Shown here: positions 17,796-27,557 of the stretch, in pieces
Layout of the letters: each line of letters opens with the position of its first letter
How positions within the stretch are numbered: the stretch's first letter is position 1
Source: a bacterium
GTDB taxonomy: Bacteria; Verrucomicrobiota; Lentisphaeria; Victivallales; GWF2-38-69
DNA: 64,000 bases
Reading direction: 5' to 3'
Assembly: GCA_021781705.1 (NCBI GenBank)
Contig: JAJXWI010000004.1
Span: 1-64,000, forward strand
Position numbers and translations under genes: made by a program
The notes under the pieces: model-generated
Told to the model about the DNA's origin: nothing
Seen by the model: only the letters and a program-made list of their open reading frames with translations
Databases searched by the model: none

Positions 17796-18473
17796 TTATT
17801 TCAAAACTTTCGGGAATCCTGCTTTTGCCCCCCATTCGAACGGATCAAGCCTCCATTCTCTGAGAATCTGGGCTTGCTTTTTTGTGACATATTTTGTTTT
17901 GACGGCTGCTTCTATGAGAATGTCATAGGTGAGCACTGGAATGACTTTGCAAGGTTTGCTGAGATTGTTGAACTCATTAACGGCATTGAGAAGGCCATAG
18001 CTGAATATCGAAAGGCAATAGTCCGCTGCACCGTTGGCATTTCTAACTGCCTGAATAGCCTTAGCCGAGCTGCCGCCAGTAGAAATTAAATCTTCAATTA
18101 CCACAGTTTTTTTTCCCGCAAGATCGCTATCGGCATCTATTCCTTCTATTTGATTTTTGAGACCATGCGGCTTTGGCTTTTCGCGTATATAAATAAACGG
18201 AAGATCTAATTTATTAGCTAGAGATACACCATGCGGAATTCCGGCTGTACTTGTTCCTGCAATTACTTCAGCTTTTATGTCTTCAGTTTTAATTATGTCG
18301 AGAAACCCATCAATAATTAATTTCCTGTATTCGGGATAAAATAGAAACATCCTATTGTCGTTATAGATAGGCATAAAATAACCTGAAGCCCATTGGAACG
18401 GTTTTTCTGGATTGAGCTTCATCGCTTTGATTTTCAATCCGGCCTCAGCAAGTTTTAATGCAAAGTTATTCAT
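17796..18473 (-). CDS. pyrE: Orotate phosphoribosyltransferase
   Basis: 225 residues from the ATG at 18473, chosen because AGGAG lies eight bases before it (the ATG at 18491 precedes that site). Converts orotate and PRPP to OMP. The PRPP loop is VVIEDLISTGGSS, with AEVIAGTSTAGIPHG and FIYIREKPKPHG upstream. First gene of the pyrEF pair; no other pyr genes are in view. The upstream region 18474-18761 between it and divergent gdhA holds no gene. Confidence 0.95.
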   Translation of the reverse strand: MNNFALKLAEAGLKIKAMKLNPEKPFQWASGYFMPIYNDNRMFLFYPEYRKLIIDGFLDIIKTEDIKAEVIAGTSTAGIPHGVSLANKLDLPFIYIREKPKPHGLKNQIEGIDADSDLAGKKTVVIEDLISTGGSSAKAIQAVRNANGAADYCLSIFSYGLLNAVNEFNNLSKPCKVIPVLTYDILIEAAVKTKYVTKKQAQILREWRLDPFEWGAKAGFPKVLK

Positions 18474-18761
18474 TGACTTAACTCCTGACATTTTGTTTGC
18501 TCGTCATGGCAAATAAGTTTCATGCTTGCCATCCCGTGCACTTGTCGAACATATTTTCATTTTAAACTGTGCAGGAATCTTATCACACTTTAGTAAATTA
18601 TCGAGCCTATATAAGTACATTTGGGGAAGAAACAATTCTTCTAAGATTTAGATGTATAGAAATTTCACATAAATAGTTATATATCTCACTTGCTTAAGTA
18701 AAATGATGACATAAAGTGGAAATAAGGTTAGCCTTTAAAATTAAAAAACAAAGGAGACGAA

Positions 18762-20099
18762 ATGTACGAACTAGATAAGTTCATGATGGAGCTTGAAAGG
18801 AAAAATCCAGCACAGCCGGAATTCATTCAAGCGGCAAAAGAAGTTATTGAAACCGTTATTGACTTTGTTAATGAAAACCCTCGTTATGTAAACGGTAAAA
18901 TCTTAGAAAGAATAACTGAACCGGACAGAGTTTTTAGTTTTAAAGTTGAATGGGAAGATGATAATGGAGATATTCAGATTAATAAAGGTTATCGTGTTCA
19001 ATTCAACAATGCAATTGGTCCATATAAGGGTGGTTTAAGATTTCACCCAAATGTAACTTTAGGAACTTTAAAGTTTCTAGGGTTTGAGCAGATGTTTAAA
19101 AATAGTTTGACTACATTGCCTATGGGGGGAAGCAAAGGCGGCTCTGATTTTAATCCTAAGGGCAAGTCAGAATCTGAAATTTTGAGATTTTGTAGATCCT
19201 TTATGACTGAGCTTCAAAAATATATAGGGCCCGAAACAGATGTTCCTGCAGGAGATATTGGTGTTGGCGGAAGAGAGATCGGCTATATGTATGGGCAATA
19301 CAAAAGAATAAGGAATGAGAATACTGGAGTATTAACTGGTAAAGGTATTAATTGGGGAGGTTCTCTGGTGCGGCCAGAAGCTACAGGTTTTGGTTCGGTT
19401 TATTATGCCAATGAAATGCTAAAAGTTCAAAACGATACTTTTAAAGGGAAAAGGGTTTCTGTTTCCGGTTTTGGCAATGTTTCCTGGGGTGTGTGTATAA
19501 AAGCTACTGAACTAGGTGCAAAAGTTGTTACGATATCTGGTCCTGATGGATATATTTTAGATGAAAATGGTGTAGGCACTCAAGAAAAATGGGACTACTT
19601 ATTAGATCTTAGAGCTTCTAATAATGATGTTGTGGCGCCTTATGCTGAAATGTTCGGTGCTAAATTTTTCCCCGGCAAAAAACCTTGGGAAGTAAAAGTA
19701 GATATGGCATTTCCATGCGCAATTCAAAATGAGCTTGATGAAAAAGACGCTAATGCGCTCATTGCCAATGGATGCAAATATGTTGTAGAAACTTCTAATA
19801 TGGGATGTGCCGCTGATGCTGTAACTGTATTTCATAATGCAAAAATTCTATTTGCGCCAGGGAAAGCGGCTAATGCCGGTGGAGTAGCAACATCCGGACT
19901 TGAAATGACGCAAAATAGCATGAAGCTGTCATGGACGAAAGAAGAAGTTGACGCTAGACTAAAACAGATTATGGTAGCTATTCACGAAGCCGGCTTAAAA
20001 TATGGCAAAAGAGATGATGGCTACATTGATTATGTTAAAGGTTCTAACATTGCCGGGTTCAAAAAAGTTGCTGACGCAATGCTTGACTTAGGTTATTAG
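18762..20099 (+). CDS. gdhA: Glutamate dehydrogenase, hexameric, probably NADP-dependent
   Basis: 445 residues, the length of the bacterial hexameric class. The catalytic region shows KGGLRFHPNVTLGTLKFLGF and LPMGGSKGGSDF with the active-site lysines, PAGDIGVGGREIGYMYGQY, and the Rossmann motif VSVSGFGNVSWG. Interconverts 2-oxoglutarate plus ammonium and glutamate; in anaerobes it serves ammonium assimilation or glutamate fermentation. AAAGGAG precedes the ATG. It ends at a strong terminator. Confidence 0.95.
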   Translation: MYELDKFMMELERKNPAQPEFIQAAKEVIETVIDFVNENPRYVNGKILERITEPDRVFSFKVEWEDDNGDIQINKGYRVQFNNAIGPYKGGLRFHPNVTLGTLKFLGFEQMFKNSLTTLPMGGSKGGSDFNPKGKSESEILRFCRSFMTELQKYIGPETDVPAGDIGVGGREIGYMYGQYKRIRNENTGVLTGKGINWGGSLVRPEATGFGSVYYANEMLKVQNDTFKGKRVSVSGFGNVSWGVCIKATELGAKVVTISGPDGYILDENGVGTQEKWDYLLDLRASNNDVVAPYAEMFGAKFFPGKKPWEVKVDMAFPCAIQNELDEKDANALIANGCKYVVETSNMGCAADAVTVFHNAKILFAPGKAANAGGVATSGLEMTQNSMKLSWTKEEVDARLKQIMVAIHEAGLKYGKRDDGYIDYVKGSNIAGFKKVADAMLDLGY

Positions 20100-20129
20100 T
20101 TTTCCTTTGTTTGTGCCCAAAGTGATAAC

Positions 20130-20171
20130 AACAAGTCTCCATGGCGGTTATCCCTCCCGTGGAGGCTTGTT
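20130..20171. terminator. Intrinsic terminator between convergent genes
   Basis: A 12-bp stem AACAAGTCTCCA / TGGAGGCTTGTT (one G-T pair) with an 18-base loop, followed by a short T-rich run. It serves gdhA and, because the flanks are A/T on both sides, possibly the convergent gene ending at 20191. Confidence 0.8.
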
Positions 20172-20190
20172 TATTTAAGGCGTTAGTTTT

Positions 20191-23100
20191 TTAAGAATTC
20201 GTTGGTTTGCAGACAATTCCCTTGCTTTTTCTCCCATCAATTTTTATAACAGCTGGGTGTAAGAATTGTACATGGCGCACATATTTATTTTCAAAAAGTT
20301 CTTTTTGTTTATTAAGGAAGGCTACATCATAAAATCCATCTTTAATGAAAGAATTGATGGTGAAATAGCCGACTTTAAAAGATGTGAGATTTTGGAAAAA
20401 GTGAGTGCCCTGGCTTGGATCAATATGATAATTATTCAAGCCCGATTCAATAATAAGCCGAGCGGCTGAAATTTGTGACCATTTTACGGGTATTCCCAGC
20501 CATGGATCGTTTGGCCCCCATCTCCCCGGACCTATGAGGATGTAATTTTTCTTGTCCTCGATAAAACGAGAGTTGAGCTTATCGATAGTAGTTGCAATAA
20601 GTTTTGTATCAGCAGGGTTAAAAGCTTCAGGTTTCACGTACACGATATCAAAGACATTATCGATAACTCCGTTGCCTAAAGCCTGATTACTGGAAAGAAT
20701 TATTTTTTCCTCAGTATATTGCTCCAAGTTTATCTGATTTGTTTCTTCGCTTTCAACAATGGGGCGGATTTGCAGAACATGAAAAGTTTGTGGCTGGCCT
20801 TTTTGAGTATCGAGACTGGCTGAAAATTCTATTTCTACCTGACAGTTCATCTCCTGCTGTCCGATTGTCAACAACTTTTGAAGAATATCTGCTAGCGGGA
20901 ACGAGTTATATTTTAGGATATTAGCAAAAGTGATAATCTTTTTGCCGCCTTCATGTATCCCGTCGCGAATAGTATGATCATGGTAATCAAAAGTTGATGC
21001 CACGAGTTTGAATGATCTATCATTTTCTGCGTGCTTAATGTTGAGTTTTAGAAGGTTAACTGCTTCGTTTACAGATGGGTGGAATTTCTCAGGGGAAAGG
21101 TCAAGAGCATAAAATTCATTTTGGCTGTTGTTGGAGGGTAAATCAGATGTTGTGAGTTGCAATATCTTTTTAGGATATTTAGGGCAAAATCTCATGGAAC
21201 AACCTCCATCAACAATTATTTTTCCCAGCCCGAAAGCTATATTAACGATTCCGTCTTCGTATTTTTCTGGTTCAATGGGGTAGAAATTGACAGAACGGGC
21301 TACTCCGGAAATTGCAGGATAAAAGCGATTTTCATATTTTCCGCCAGATATTTCTTGTATTACTATCCCCATTTTTTCTTGATCTATAACATTAGCTGTA
21401 GCTGCTATATAAGCCTTGCTCTCCTTGAAGAATACCGACGCATATACGCTTTTAATCGCCTGTTCCAATTGGTAGCACCTTACATTTTTATCATGGTGGT
21501 TATTCGGAATCATGAATGTTGAGTAAACACCTGCAAAAGGTTGGTAGTGGCTGTCTTCCAATAAGCTTGAAGAGCGCACGGCTAATGGGGATTTTATTGC
21601 CTCACATATTTCTTTTACATATTCCTTCGTTCGCAGCGGCACGGCAGCCCTGCTGAACCGCTCAATAACCTTCTCATCAGTTGTATCTGAGATAGCAAAT
21701 TCATAAAGATTATTATCCTCAATAAATTCATCGTAAAGATCCGTAGTAAGTACTACTGTGCGTGGAATGGTAACTATAACATTACTCCATGCAGGCATCA
21801 GCTTATATTTGTTTATAAAAGAGTCAATAAATGCAATGCCCCTGGCTTTCCCACCCAGTTGTCCATCTCCCAGTCGGGTAAATATGGCGTATTCGTCCAG
21901 GCGATTTGCAATAATTCCGCGCCCCATTGTTTTTCTGTAATTTTTTATAGTATCGAAGAGGTAACTCCTGATTTCTTCTATGTTATTAAAGTCTTCAGTA
22001 CTTTTCTGTGCGAACAAGTCGGCAATGGAGAATAATGCCCTTGCTTTAAACCAGCGTGAAAAGTGATTGTTAGATACATGGTACATTAGGGATTTTGCAT
22101 CAATTTCTGAAATTTTTACCTGAAGTGACCTTAAGTTGTTGGCTTTATTTAATACAATATCTTTTTCAGGATCTCTGAATGCAAAATCTCCAAACCCATA
22201 ATTTCCCTTGATATAGTTTTTCAGTTCAATAAGCAGAGTTTTTGAATACTTGTTGATAAAGTTTAAGCCTAATTCTTTCATTGTCCCAAGCTCCCAAGTT
22301 TCTGAAGATTGGAGTAATATGGGTATTCTTGAACCATCCTTTCTGATTAGTCGGGCTAGTTTAATACCTGCTTCCTTGTCCATTTGTCCTTGTACGCAAT
22401 AGGAAATATCAGAAATGACTCCCAAAAGGTTGTTCTTATATATTTTGTAAAGATGAGCGGCTTCTTCAAAGGTTTTAGCTAGTAAAATTTTGGGTCGTGC
22501 TCTCATTCGAAGTGTTTTTTGGTGTTCGTTGAGCCCCTCTGTCATCAGTTCAACAGTTTGATCAAAAATCGCCTGATAGATAGTAGGTAAATAAGACGAA
22601 TAATACCTCACAGAGTCTTCCACGAGTAAAATAGCCTGTACTCCCTTCTGATTTATATCATAGTCGGCATTCATTTTATCTTCTAACAGCTTAATGATAG
22701 CTAGCAACAAACTGGGATTGCCTAACCAGCAGAAAACATAGTCGATAGAACTGAGATCTTCATTGATAAGTTTAATAGATACTTCTCGTGAAAAGTGTGT
22801 GAGGGCTACAACAGGAATGTCTTTGGATCTTTCTTTAACTTTTTTTGCCATTTCAAAAGCATCAGTCTTGCCAATGTTGAGCATGGTTATTACTAGGTCA
22901 AACTTTTTCTTTTCTAGAAGTTCAAAGGCTTTTTCTGATGAGCTTACCTGAGTAAATTGGGGAGGATACCGAAAATTTTTAGATGCATACTCCAGGAATA
23001 TCTTTTCGTTTATACGGCCATCTTCTTCAAGTATAAATGCATCATAATTAGAGCAAATTAGAAGCACATTAATGATACGCCATTGCATGAGGTTTTGGTA

Positions 23101-23202
23101 TGATATGTCATTGAACTCATAACTGTCGGTAGAATAAAGTTCATTGTAGTTGTGTTTTGTGTAAGATTTACTAGTATGAATGATTTTATTTTCTCTGTGC
23201 AC
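20191..23202 (-). CDS. Double receiver-domain protein fused to a PPDK/PEP-synthase N-terminal domain
   Basis: 1003 residues. Residues ~45-175 are receiver-like but degenerate: DLVITMLNIG has Met where the phospho-Asp should be. Residues ~189-335 form a second receiver with LLVEDS and a likely phospho-acceptor D265 (VISDISYC). From about 440 on comes a PEP/pyruvate-binding ATP-grasp domain: LGDGQLGGKARGIAFID, LAVRSSSLLEDSHYQPFAGVYSTF and GPGRWGPNDPWLGIPVKW. The swivelling phospho-His domain and the PEP domain of true PPDK/PEP synthase are absent. Similar proteins occur in Bacteroidetes and others without a known role. Start is a GTG preceded by GGAG; single gene. Confidence 0.75.
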   Translation of the reverse strand: MHRENKIIHTSKSYTKHNYNELYSTDSYEFNDISYQNLMQWRIINVLLICSNYDAFILEEDGRINEKIFLEYASKNFRYPPQFTQVSSSEKAFELLEKKKFDLVITMLNIGKTDAFEMAKKVKERSKDIPVVALTHFSREVSIKLINEDLSSIDYVFCWLGNPSLLLAIIKLLEDKMNADYDINQKGVQAILLVEDSVRYYSSYLPTIYQAIFDQTVELMTEGLNEHQKTLRMRARPKILLAKTFEEAAHLYKIYKNNLLGVISDISYCVQGQMDKEAGIKLARLIRKDGSRIPILLQSSETWELGTMKELGLNFINKYSKTLLIELKNYIKGNYGFGDFAFRDPEKDIVLNKANNLRSLQVKISEIDAKSLMYHVSNNHFSRWFKARALFSIADLFAQKSTEDFNNIEEIRSYLFDTIKNYRKTMGRGIIANRLDEYAIFTRLGDGQLGGKARGIAFIDSFINKYKLMPAWSNVIVTIPRTVVLTTDLYDEFIEDNNLYEFAISDTTDEKVIERFSRAAVPLRTKEYVKEICEAIKSPLAVRSSSLLEDSHYQPFAGVYSTFMIPNNHHDKNVRCYQLEQAIKSVYASVFFKESKAYIAATANVIDQEKMGIVIQEISGGKYENRFYPAISGVARSVNFYPIEPEKYEDGIVNIAFGLGKIIVDGGCSMRFCPKYPKKILQLTTSDLPSNNSQNEFYALDLSPEKFHPSVNEAVNLLKLNIKHAENDRSFKLVASTFDYHDHTIRDGIHEGGKKIITFANILKYNSFPLADILQKLLTIGQQEMNCQVEIEFSASLDTQKGQPQTFHVLQIRPIVESEETNQINLEQYTEEKIILSSNQALGNGVIDNVFDIVYVKPEAFNPADTKLIATTIDKLNSRFIEDKKNYILIGPGRWGPNDPWLGIPVKWSQISAARLIIESGLNNYHIDPSQGTHFFQNLTSFKVGYFTINSFIKDGFYDVAFLNKQKELFENKYVRHVQFLHPAVIKIDGRKSKGIVCKPTNS

Positions 23203-23361
23203 AATCTATTTCTCCAGGTAAAAATCGCATTCCTAACTAAGCATATCTTAAAGATGGTGTCGAGTCAAGAATAAGGTACAAGGAATTAAAATGCCGATTT
23301 TAAGTTTTTCATTTCTTCTTTTATTGGAACTTCGAGCTTCGGCATGGGGTTCGGCATCTTT

Positions 23362-24390
23362 TTAAAATTCTAATTCTTTTGTTTTTCTTTTTCCAGAAAC
23401 GTCCCAGTAAATTCTACATTTCTTGTTATTCATGTCAAGAGCCAATGTCCAAATGGTTTTAATGTCTGAAAAATTTTGGCAAGTATAACTTCCTGGTATT
23501 CCCAAAATCTTAATGATGCTGTCAATCTTAAATTTGGCTTTCTCAAAATTTATTTTCTGCAAAGTTTCATAATATCTGATGAAAGTGTTATGGGTGGGAA
23601 CTCGTTTTAATACTGTATCTTCTTCTGCTAATTCGTTATCAACATAATGATTAGTCTGAATTAAAACATCTTCTTTTGGATAGATAACTTTGAATTTTTT
23701 TGAGGTATGTTCAATTATTGCCATATCTCCATTTTTGTCAGCGATAAAGAAGTTTTTTGGGCAGCAAAGCGGAACTCTTTCAAAAACTTTTATTGCCTCT
23801 TTTACTGTTTCGCAGCTTTCCGCAATAATTTTTGTCATGTGGATACAAGAAACTCCATACGCCCATTGATCCGCGTACGCGAATGTAATTCCGATAAATA
23901 ATCCCTTATTGTTTATTGTGTCATCTGCGTTATAAAAGAAATATTTTGGCTTTGCTGTAGAGCGACTGACAATCCCCATATCAGTTATTGCTATAAAAGA
24001 ATTTCTTTCGGGATTAATAACTTTATATGCCTCGAATATTTTATCAGTTTCGGGAATCCAATCATAATTTCTACCTACAAAAAGATTATTTTTGACTTTA
24101 CAGCCAAAGATTGTGCACGCCTTATCTAATCCAAAACTGTTTCTATAATAAAAAATTTCGCTCGTTATAAAATCATAAATCAGCTTTTCCTTATCAAAAT
24201 CCCCACACATGGCCATGCCGCTAAATTCTTCTAATATTTCAGGATAGTACTTTTTATAAACATTAAGTTGTTTTTTATGAAGAACGGGGTCAATTTTGAC
24301 TTTGTCAAAATTCATTCCGTTTGCTTTGAAAATCTTGCCCTGCTGTTGGCCAATTTCGAAAAAATTACCTTTGAATGTTTTGATGTTCAT
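23362..24390 (-). CDS. C45/choloylglycine-hydrolase-like Ntn hydrolase
   Basis: 342 residues. The pattern KGNFFEIGQQQGKIF at the start, LDKACTIFGCKVKNNLFVGRNYDW in the middle (the Cys before TIFGC is the likely nucleophile exposed by self-cleavage) and QTNHYVDNEL later fit the acyl-CoA:6-aminopenicillanate acyltransferase-like (C45) family. Such proteins hydrolyse or transfer acyl groups on amines; the substrate here is unknown. No signal peptide. It follows the SAM methyltransferase gene on the same strand after a 74-base gap. Confidence 0.7.
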   Translation of the reverse strand: MNIKTFKGNFFEIGQQQGKIFKANGMNFDKVKIDPVLHKKQLNVYKKYYPEILEEFSGMAMCGDFDKEKLIYDFITSEIFYYRNSFGLDKACTIFGCKVKNNLFVGRNYDWIPETDKIFEAYKVINPERNSFIAITDMGIVSRSTAKPKYFFYNADDTINNKGLFIGITFAYADQWAYGVSCIHMTKIIAESCETVKEAIKVFERVPLCCPKNFFIADKNGDMAIIEHTSKKFKVIYPKEDVLIQTNHYVDNELAEEDTVLKRVPTHNTFIRYYETLQKINFEKAKFKIDSIIKILGIPGSYTCQNFSDIKTIWTLALDMNNKKCRIYWDVSGKRKTKELEF

Positions 24391-24464
24391 CAGCCTCTTT
24401 ATTTCAACCTTTTTAGCGCCAGGATACCTGTCTTATATTTTTTCAAATTCTATGGCGGATCTAT

Positions 24465-25079
24465 TCAACTACGCTCCAGCTTCGTCGCTACCGCCTCTAT
24501 AAATGATGACTTATATTCATGATAAACTGATGACGTTTTTCTTAACCTGATAATTTTAAAGCCTTTCAGTTTTTCTGTCATATATTCTTTTGTGAAAAAA
24601 TGTCTGACATGGCCTTTTCGGTACATATTTTCCCCAACTTTTTCACCTTCCCCAAAAAGCGCATCGTCAACTGACTTACACTTTATAAAAAACAACCCGC
24701 TTTTTTTCAAAATGCTAAAGGAGTTATCAAAAATTTTATTTATAGTTTCGTCATTAAAATAATGTAAACTCAAATGAGCGTAAATTACATCAAAAGAATT
24801 TTCTCTAAAATTGATAGCTCTGATATCTTCTGAAATATATTTTATTTTTTTGCTTTGCAATTCTATTTTACTAATTCCGCCATCGGCAAAGTCAACTGCA
24901 GTAACTGACAAGCCTTTATTGGAAAAATAAACTGAATCTCTGCCGTCTCCACAGCCCAAATCTAATAACGATCTAAGTTTTTTAGGCCTAATGAGTGCGT
25001 ATGCACTCTTGGCAAAATTATTCGCTGGTTCTGTTGGACGACCTACCCATTTATTTTCCCAATAGCTTAATTCGCTCAT
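24465..25079 (-). CDS. Class I SAM-dependent methyltransferase (TehB-like)
   Basis: 204 residues from the ATG at 25079 (MSELSYWENKWVGRPTEPAN). Motif I is LLDLGCGDGRDSVYF, followed by VTAVDFADGG and IYAHLSLHYF. Closest in style to TehB/UbiE-type small-molecule methyltransferases; substrate unknown. Further ATG (25097) and TTG (25118) starts are possible; GGAA seven to eight bases before 25079 favours the short form. Confidence 0.75.
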   Translation of the reverse strand: MSELSYWENKWVGRPTEPANNFAKSAYALIRPKKLRSLLDLGCGDGRDSVYFSNKGLSVTAVDFADGGISKIELQSKKIKYISEDIRAINFRENSFDVIYAHLSLHYFNDETINKIFDNSFSILKKSGLFFIKCKSVDDALFGEGEKVGENMYRKGHVRHFFTKEYMTEKLKGFKIIRLRKTSSVYHEYKSSFIEAVATKLERS

Positions 25080-25227
25080 ATTTATTTCCAACAACATGTT
25101 CAAGAAAGAGTTTTTCAATATGTCTGGCAGAGAGAGTGGGGCTAGCTACGCTTAAAATTCGTCGGATAAATATTCGTTTTTAGGTATTGCTTTTCCACGC
25201 AGATATATCCGTCAAAACTTTAGTTTA

Positions 25228-25317
25228 TGGCGGAGAGAGTGGGATTCGAACCCACGGTAGAGTTTCCCCTACACAGCATTTCCAATGCTGCGCCTTCGAC
25301 CACTCGACCATCTCTCC
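25228..25317 (-). tRNA. tRNA-Ser(GGA)
   Basis: A class II tRNA of about 90 bases with acceptor GGAGAGA/TCTCTCC, anticodon GGA in loop TTGGAAA, a long variable arm (TGTAGGGGAAACTCTACC), T loop TTCGAAT and an encoded CCA. Confidence 0.95.
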
Positions 25318-25509
25318 ATAAAATTTAAACAACGAACTGGTAATGTATACGTAATGAAATAATTAGCAAGTTTAGATCCTAAAACAAATTATAGCTTTTT
25401 CTTGAAGATTCTGAGGTAGTGTAAATTCTTTTCTGTAAACTCAAAATTTGAATAGAGGGGGCAAATAATCATTCTTTAAACTAATTACAGGGGTGAACCC
25501 ACTTTATAC

Positions 25510-25893
25510 TCACAGGATTTCTATTTCTCTCTGGTAATCTGTGGCGTCCAGCAATAACTCCAGTTCATCCGGTTCATCAACTTCCATTTCAAAAAGCCAC
25601 CCGTCTTTATACGGAGAAGCTTGAAGAAGCTCAGGCTGTCGCCTCAAAGAGGGATTGGCTTTTGTTACCCTGCCGGTAAGCGGGCATGGTAAGTCATATA
25701 GTCCTCCGGTGTGGTGAATTGTAATACAGTTGTCTCCAATATATAATTCATCACCTACTTTTGGAAGATCTACGGCCTCTATTGATTCCAAGATATCCTG
25801 TAAATCATCGGTAATACCTATGACGACGAGATTGTCATTTACTTTTACCCAGGCGTGTTCAATTGTATACAATAAATTTTTAGGTACGTGCAT
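25510..25893 (-). CDS. GcvH-like protein without the lipoyl lysine
   Basis: 127 residues, the size of glycine cleavage H protein. HAWVKVNDNLVVIGITDDLQD, VDLPKVGDELYIGD, CPLTGRVTKANPSL and PYKDGWLFEMEV follow GcvH from end to end. Where GcvH has ESVKAAS with the lipoylated lysine, this protein has HHTGGLYD with no lysine, so it cannot carry lipoate at the usual site. No other gcv genes are near. The fold may be reused as a scaffold or in a different transfer reaction. GAGG precedes the ATG. Confidence 0.75.
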   Translation of the reverse strand: MHVPKNLLYTIEHAWVKVNDNLVVIGITDDLQDILESIEAVDLPKVGDELYIGDNCITIHHTGGLYDLPCPLTGRVTKANPSLRRQPELLQASPYKDGWLFEMEVDEPDELELLLDATDYQREIEIL

Positions 25894-26118
25894 TCAAAAT
25901 CCTCAATTTATGGACAGGTTGATATTTTGTATTTACATATAGATATAATGAATCCGAAAAAACATTGCAAGAAGAGTAGGTAAAAAAAATAAAATTTTAT
26001 GCAAAAAAACAAAAACTTTTAAAGAATTTCGCGATTTTAGTGAGATAAAAGAGGATTGGAGAAGCATTTATTACGTCGCCGTTAATGAGTTTTAAGAAGA
26101 GGCGGCTTTCAAAGACTG

Positions 26119-26146
26119 TTGTTCCTACTGAAAATTATTGTATAAT
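26119..26146 (+). promoter_or_regulatory. Sigma-70-type promoter
   Basis: TTGTTC, 16 bases, TATAAT (perfect -10). It lies about 65 bases before the ATG at 26212 and should drive the small exported protein gene. The rest of 25894-26211 shows nothing else. Confidence 0.6.
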
Positions 26147-26211
26147 ACATTTTGAGAAGTGGGGTGGTACATTTCTAAATAAGAAATAAAAAATATAAAA
26201 GGAAGCAAGTC

Positions 26212-26616
26212 ATGAAGAAGCCAATTTTATATCTCATCGGCGGGCTGCTGGCTAGTTTTGCAGTCTCAGCACAACAATTTGAGGATACAATCACAGGTAG
26301 GGAAGGCGATGAAGGCGTACAGCAAATACAAGACAAAAGTGATGTATCCATATATGGACTAATTGCACAAAATTTAGAAGTGCTTAATCAAAACATAGCT
26401 GTTGCGGAGGCCGCTATAATATCCAGCAAAGTAGATATAGCAATCAATAAGGCGGTTATAAAAATAAAACAAACAAGAAACCTCACGGATAAGGATGAAG
26501 ACGACAAAATGGTCGATGCGGTTAGAAAATTAGCCGAAAAGATACTTCAAGATAAGAGTAATAACTATTCCGATAAACCAGGGCCTATCCGCAAATCCCA
26601 GGATTTTGGCAGATAG
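26212..26616 (+). CDS. Small exported protein of unknown function
   Basis: 134 residues. A signal peptide with probable cleavage after AVSA (about residue 20) is followed by an acidic linker and a helical, probably coiled region (IAQNLEVLNQNIAVAEAAII). The C-terminal tail is charged. No family recognised. AAAGGAAG precedes the ATG, and a good promoter lies upstream; it is a single gene. Confidence 0.6.
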   Translation: MKKPILYLIGGLLASFAVSAQQFEDTITGREGDEGVQQIQDKSDVSIYGLIAQNLEVLNQNIAVAEAAIISSKVDIAINKAVIKIKQTRNLTDKDEDDKMVDAVRKLAEKILQDKSNNYSDKPGPIRKSQDFGR

Positions 26617-26717
26617 AAAATTCTAGATAGAGATGAGATGTATAGACAACTTGTTTTTGATGAAATTTTGCAAAAATTGCTGTACATGAATTTATTGGAA
26701 TTAATTTACAGCATCAT

Positions 26718-27557
26718 CTATTTCGATTTCTTGGGATAAATATCTCTCCATCTTCTGGCAGCCCAGAGCCATTGAGAAGGATTTTCTCTAACTATCTGTT
26801 CGAGTTCATCATTGATTTTTTGCGTTAATATCTGTGCATCTTTGGCCATATCTCCTGATGGAGTTATGGTAAAAGGGCCTCTCATAAGCAATTCAAAGTG
26901 AAAATGATCATCAAGCCTTTTTGTTACGATAAGAAGCAATGGAGCGCCGGTCTTCAAGCTTAGCAGGGCAGGGGTATCATGAGTCCTCACTGGCAGAGAG
27001 AAAAACGTGGTTGCTGCTCCATTATTGTCCCCCGGATGCTGGTCTATTAATATTCCCAATAATTTATGCTGTTTAAGCCCGATAAGGAGTCGCTTTAGTG
27101 CTCCTTCTTGGGGATATATTTCCTGTTTGAATGATTTTCTCTTAGAGAATATATATTCGCTTAACTTGGGATTGTCCATTGGTCTTCCCACGCTTACTAT
27201 ACCTCGAAAAAGAAGAGATAAGCTTAGCCCTGAAATTTCCCAATTTCCATAATGAGCGCTTGCGCAAACTGTTCCTCTCGGATCTGCCAACGCCTGCTTT
27301 ATTTCCTCAGAAATATTATATGTGACATATTTGTTTATATTTTCAGGTGTAAAAATCTGATCAAGTTTTACAAATTCTACAGCAACCTTCCCGAGATTAA
27401 TGAAATTGTTTAAAGCTATATTTTTGGCTTCTTCATAATTGTTGGCGACGCCTGCGTGCAAAATATTTTTAATCGTGCGATTTCTATGTTTCCTATCACA
27501 GAAAAACCCTATTCGTGATGCCAGATTTGCAATGAAATACGCCACGCGCAGAGGCAT
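26718..27557 (-). CDS. Lipid A biosynthesis acyltransferase (LpxL/HtrB family)
   Basis: 279 residues from the first ATG. The HX4E-like active site is SAHYGNWEISGL, with GRPMDNPKL, ILIDQHPGDNNGAATTFFSLPVRT and the end SQWLWAARRWRD, all typical of LpxL/LpxM late acyltransferases at the inner membrane. The coding pattern clearly continues upstream of this ATG: EFIPAKIGIEIVRAM is LpxL-like, yet no ATG, GTG or TTG exists before the stop at about 27657. An ATT at 27635, five bases after GAGGG, would give ISKNKGNTIINLEF... as the N terminus. Real start therefore uncertain. Confidence 0.85.
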   Translation of the reverse strand: MPLRVAYFIANLASRIGFFCDRKHRNRTIKNILHAGVANNYEEAKNIALNNFINLGKVAVEFVKLDQIFTPENINKYVTYNISEEIKQALADPRGTVCASAHYGNWEISGLSLSLLFRGIVSVGRPMDNPKLSEYIFSKRKSFKQEIYPQEGALKRLLIGLKQHKLLGILIDQHPGDNNGAATTFFSLPVRTHDTPALLSLKTGAPLLLIVTKRLDDHFHFELLMRGPFTITPSGDMAKDAQILTQKINDELEQIVRENPSQWLWAARRWRDIYPKKSK

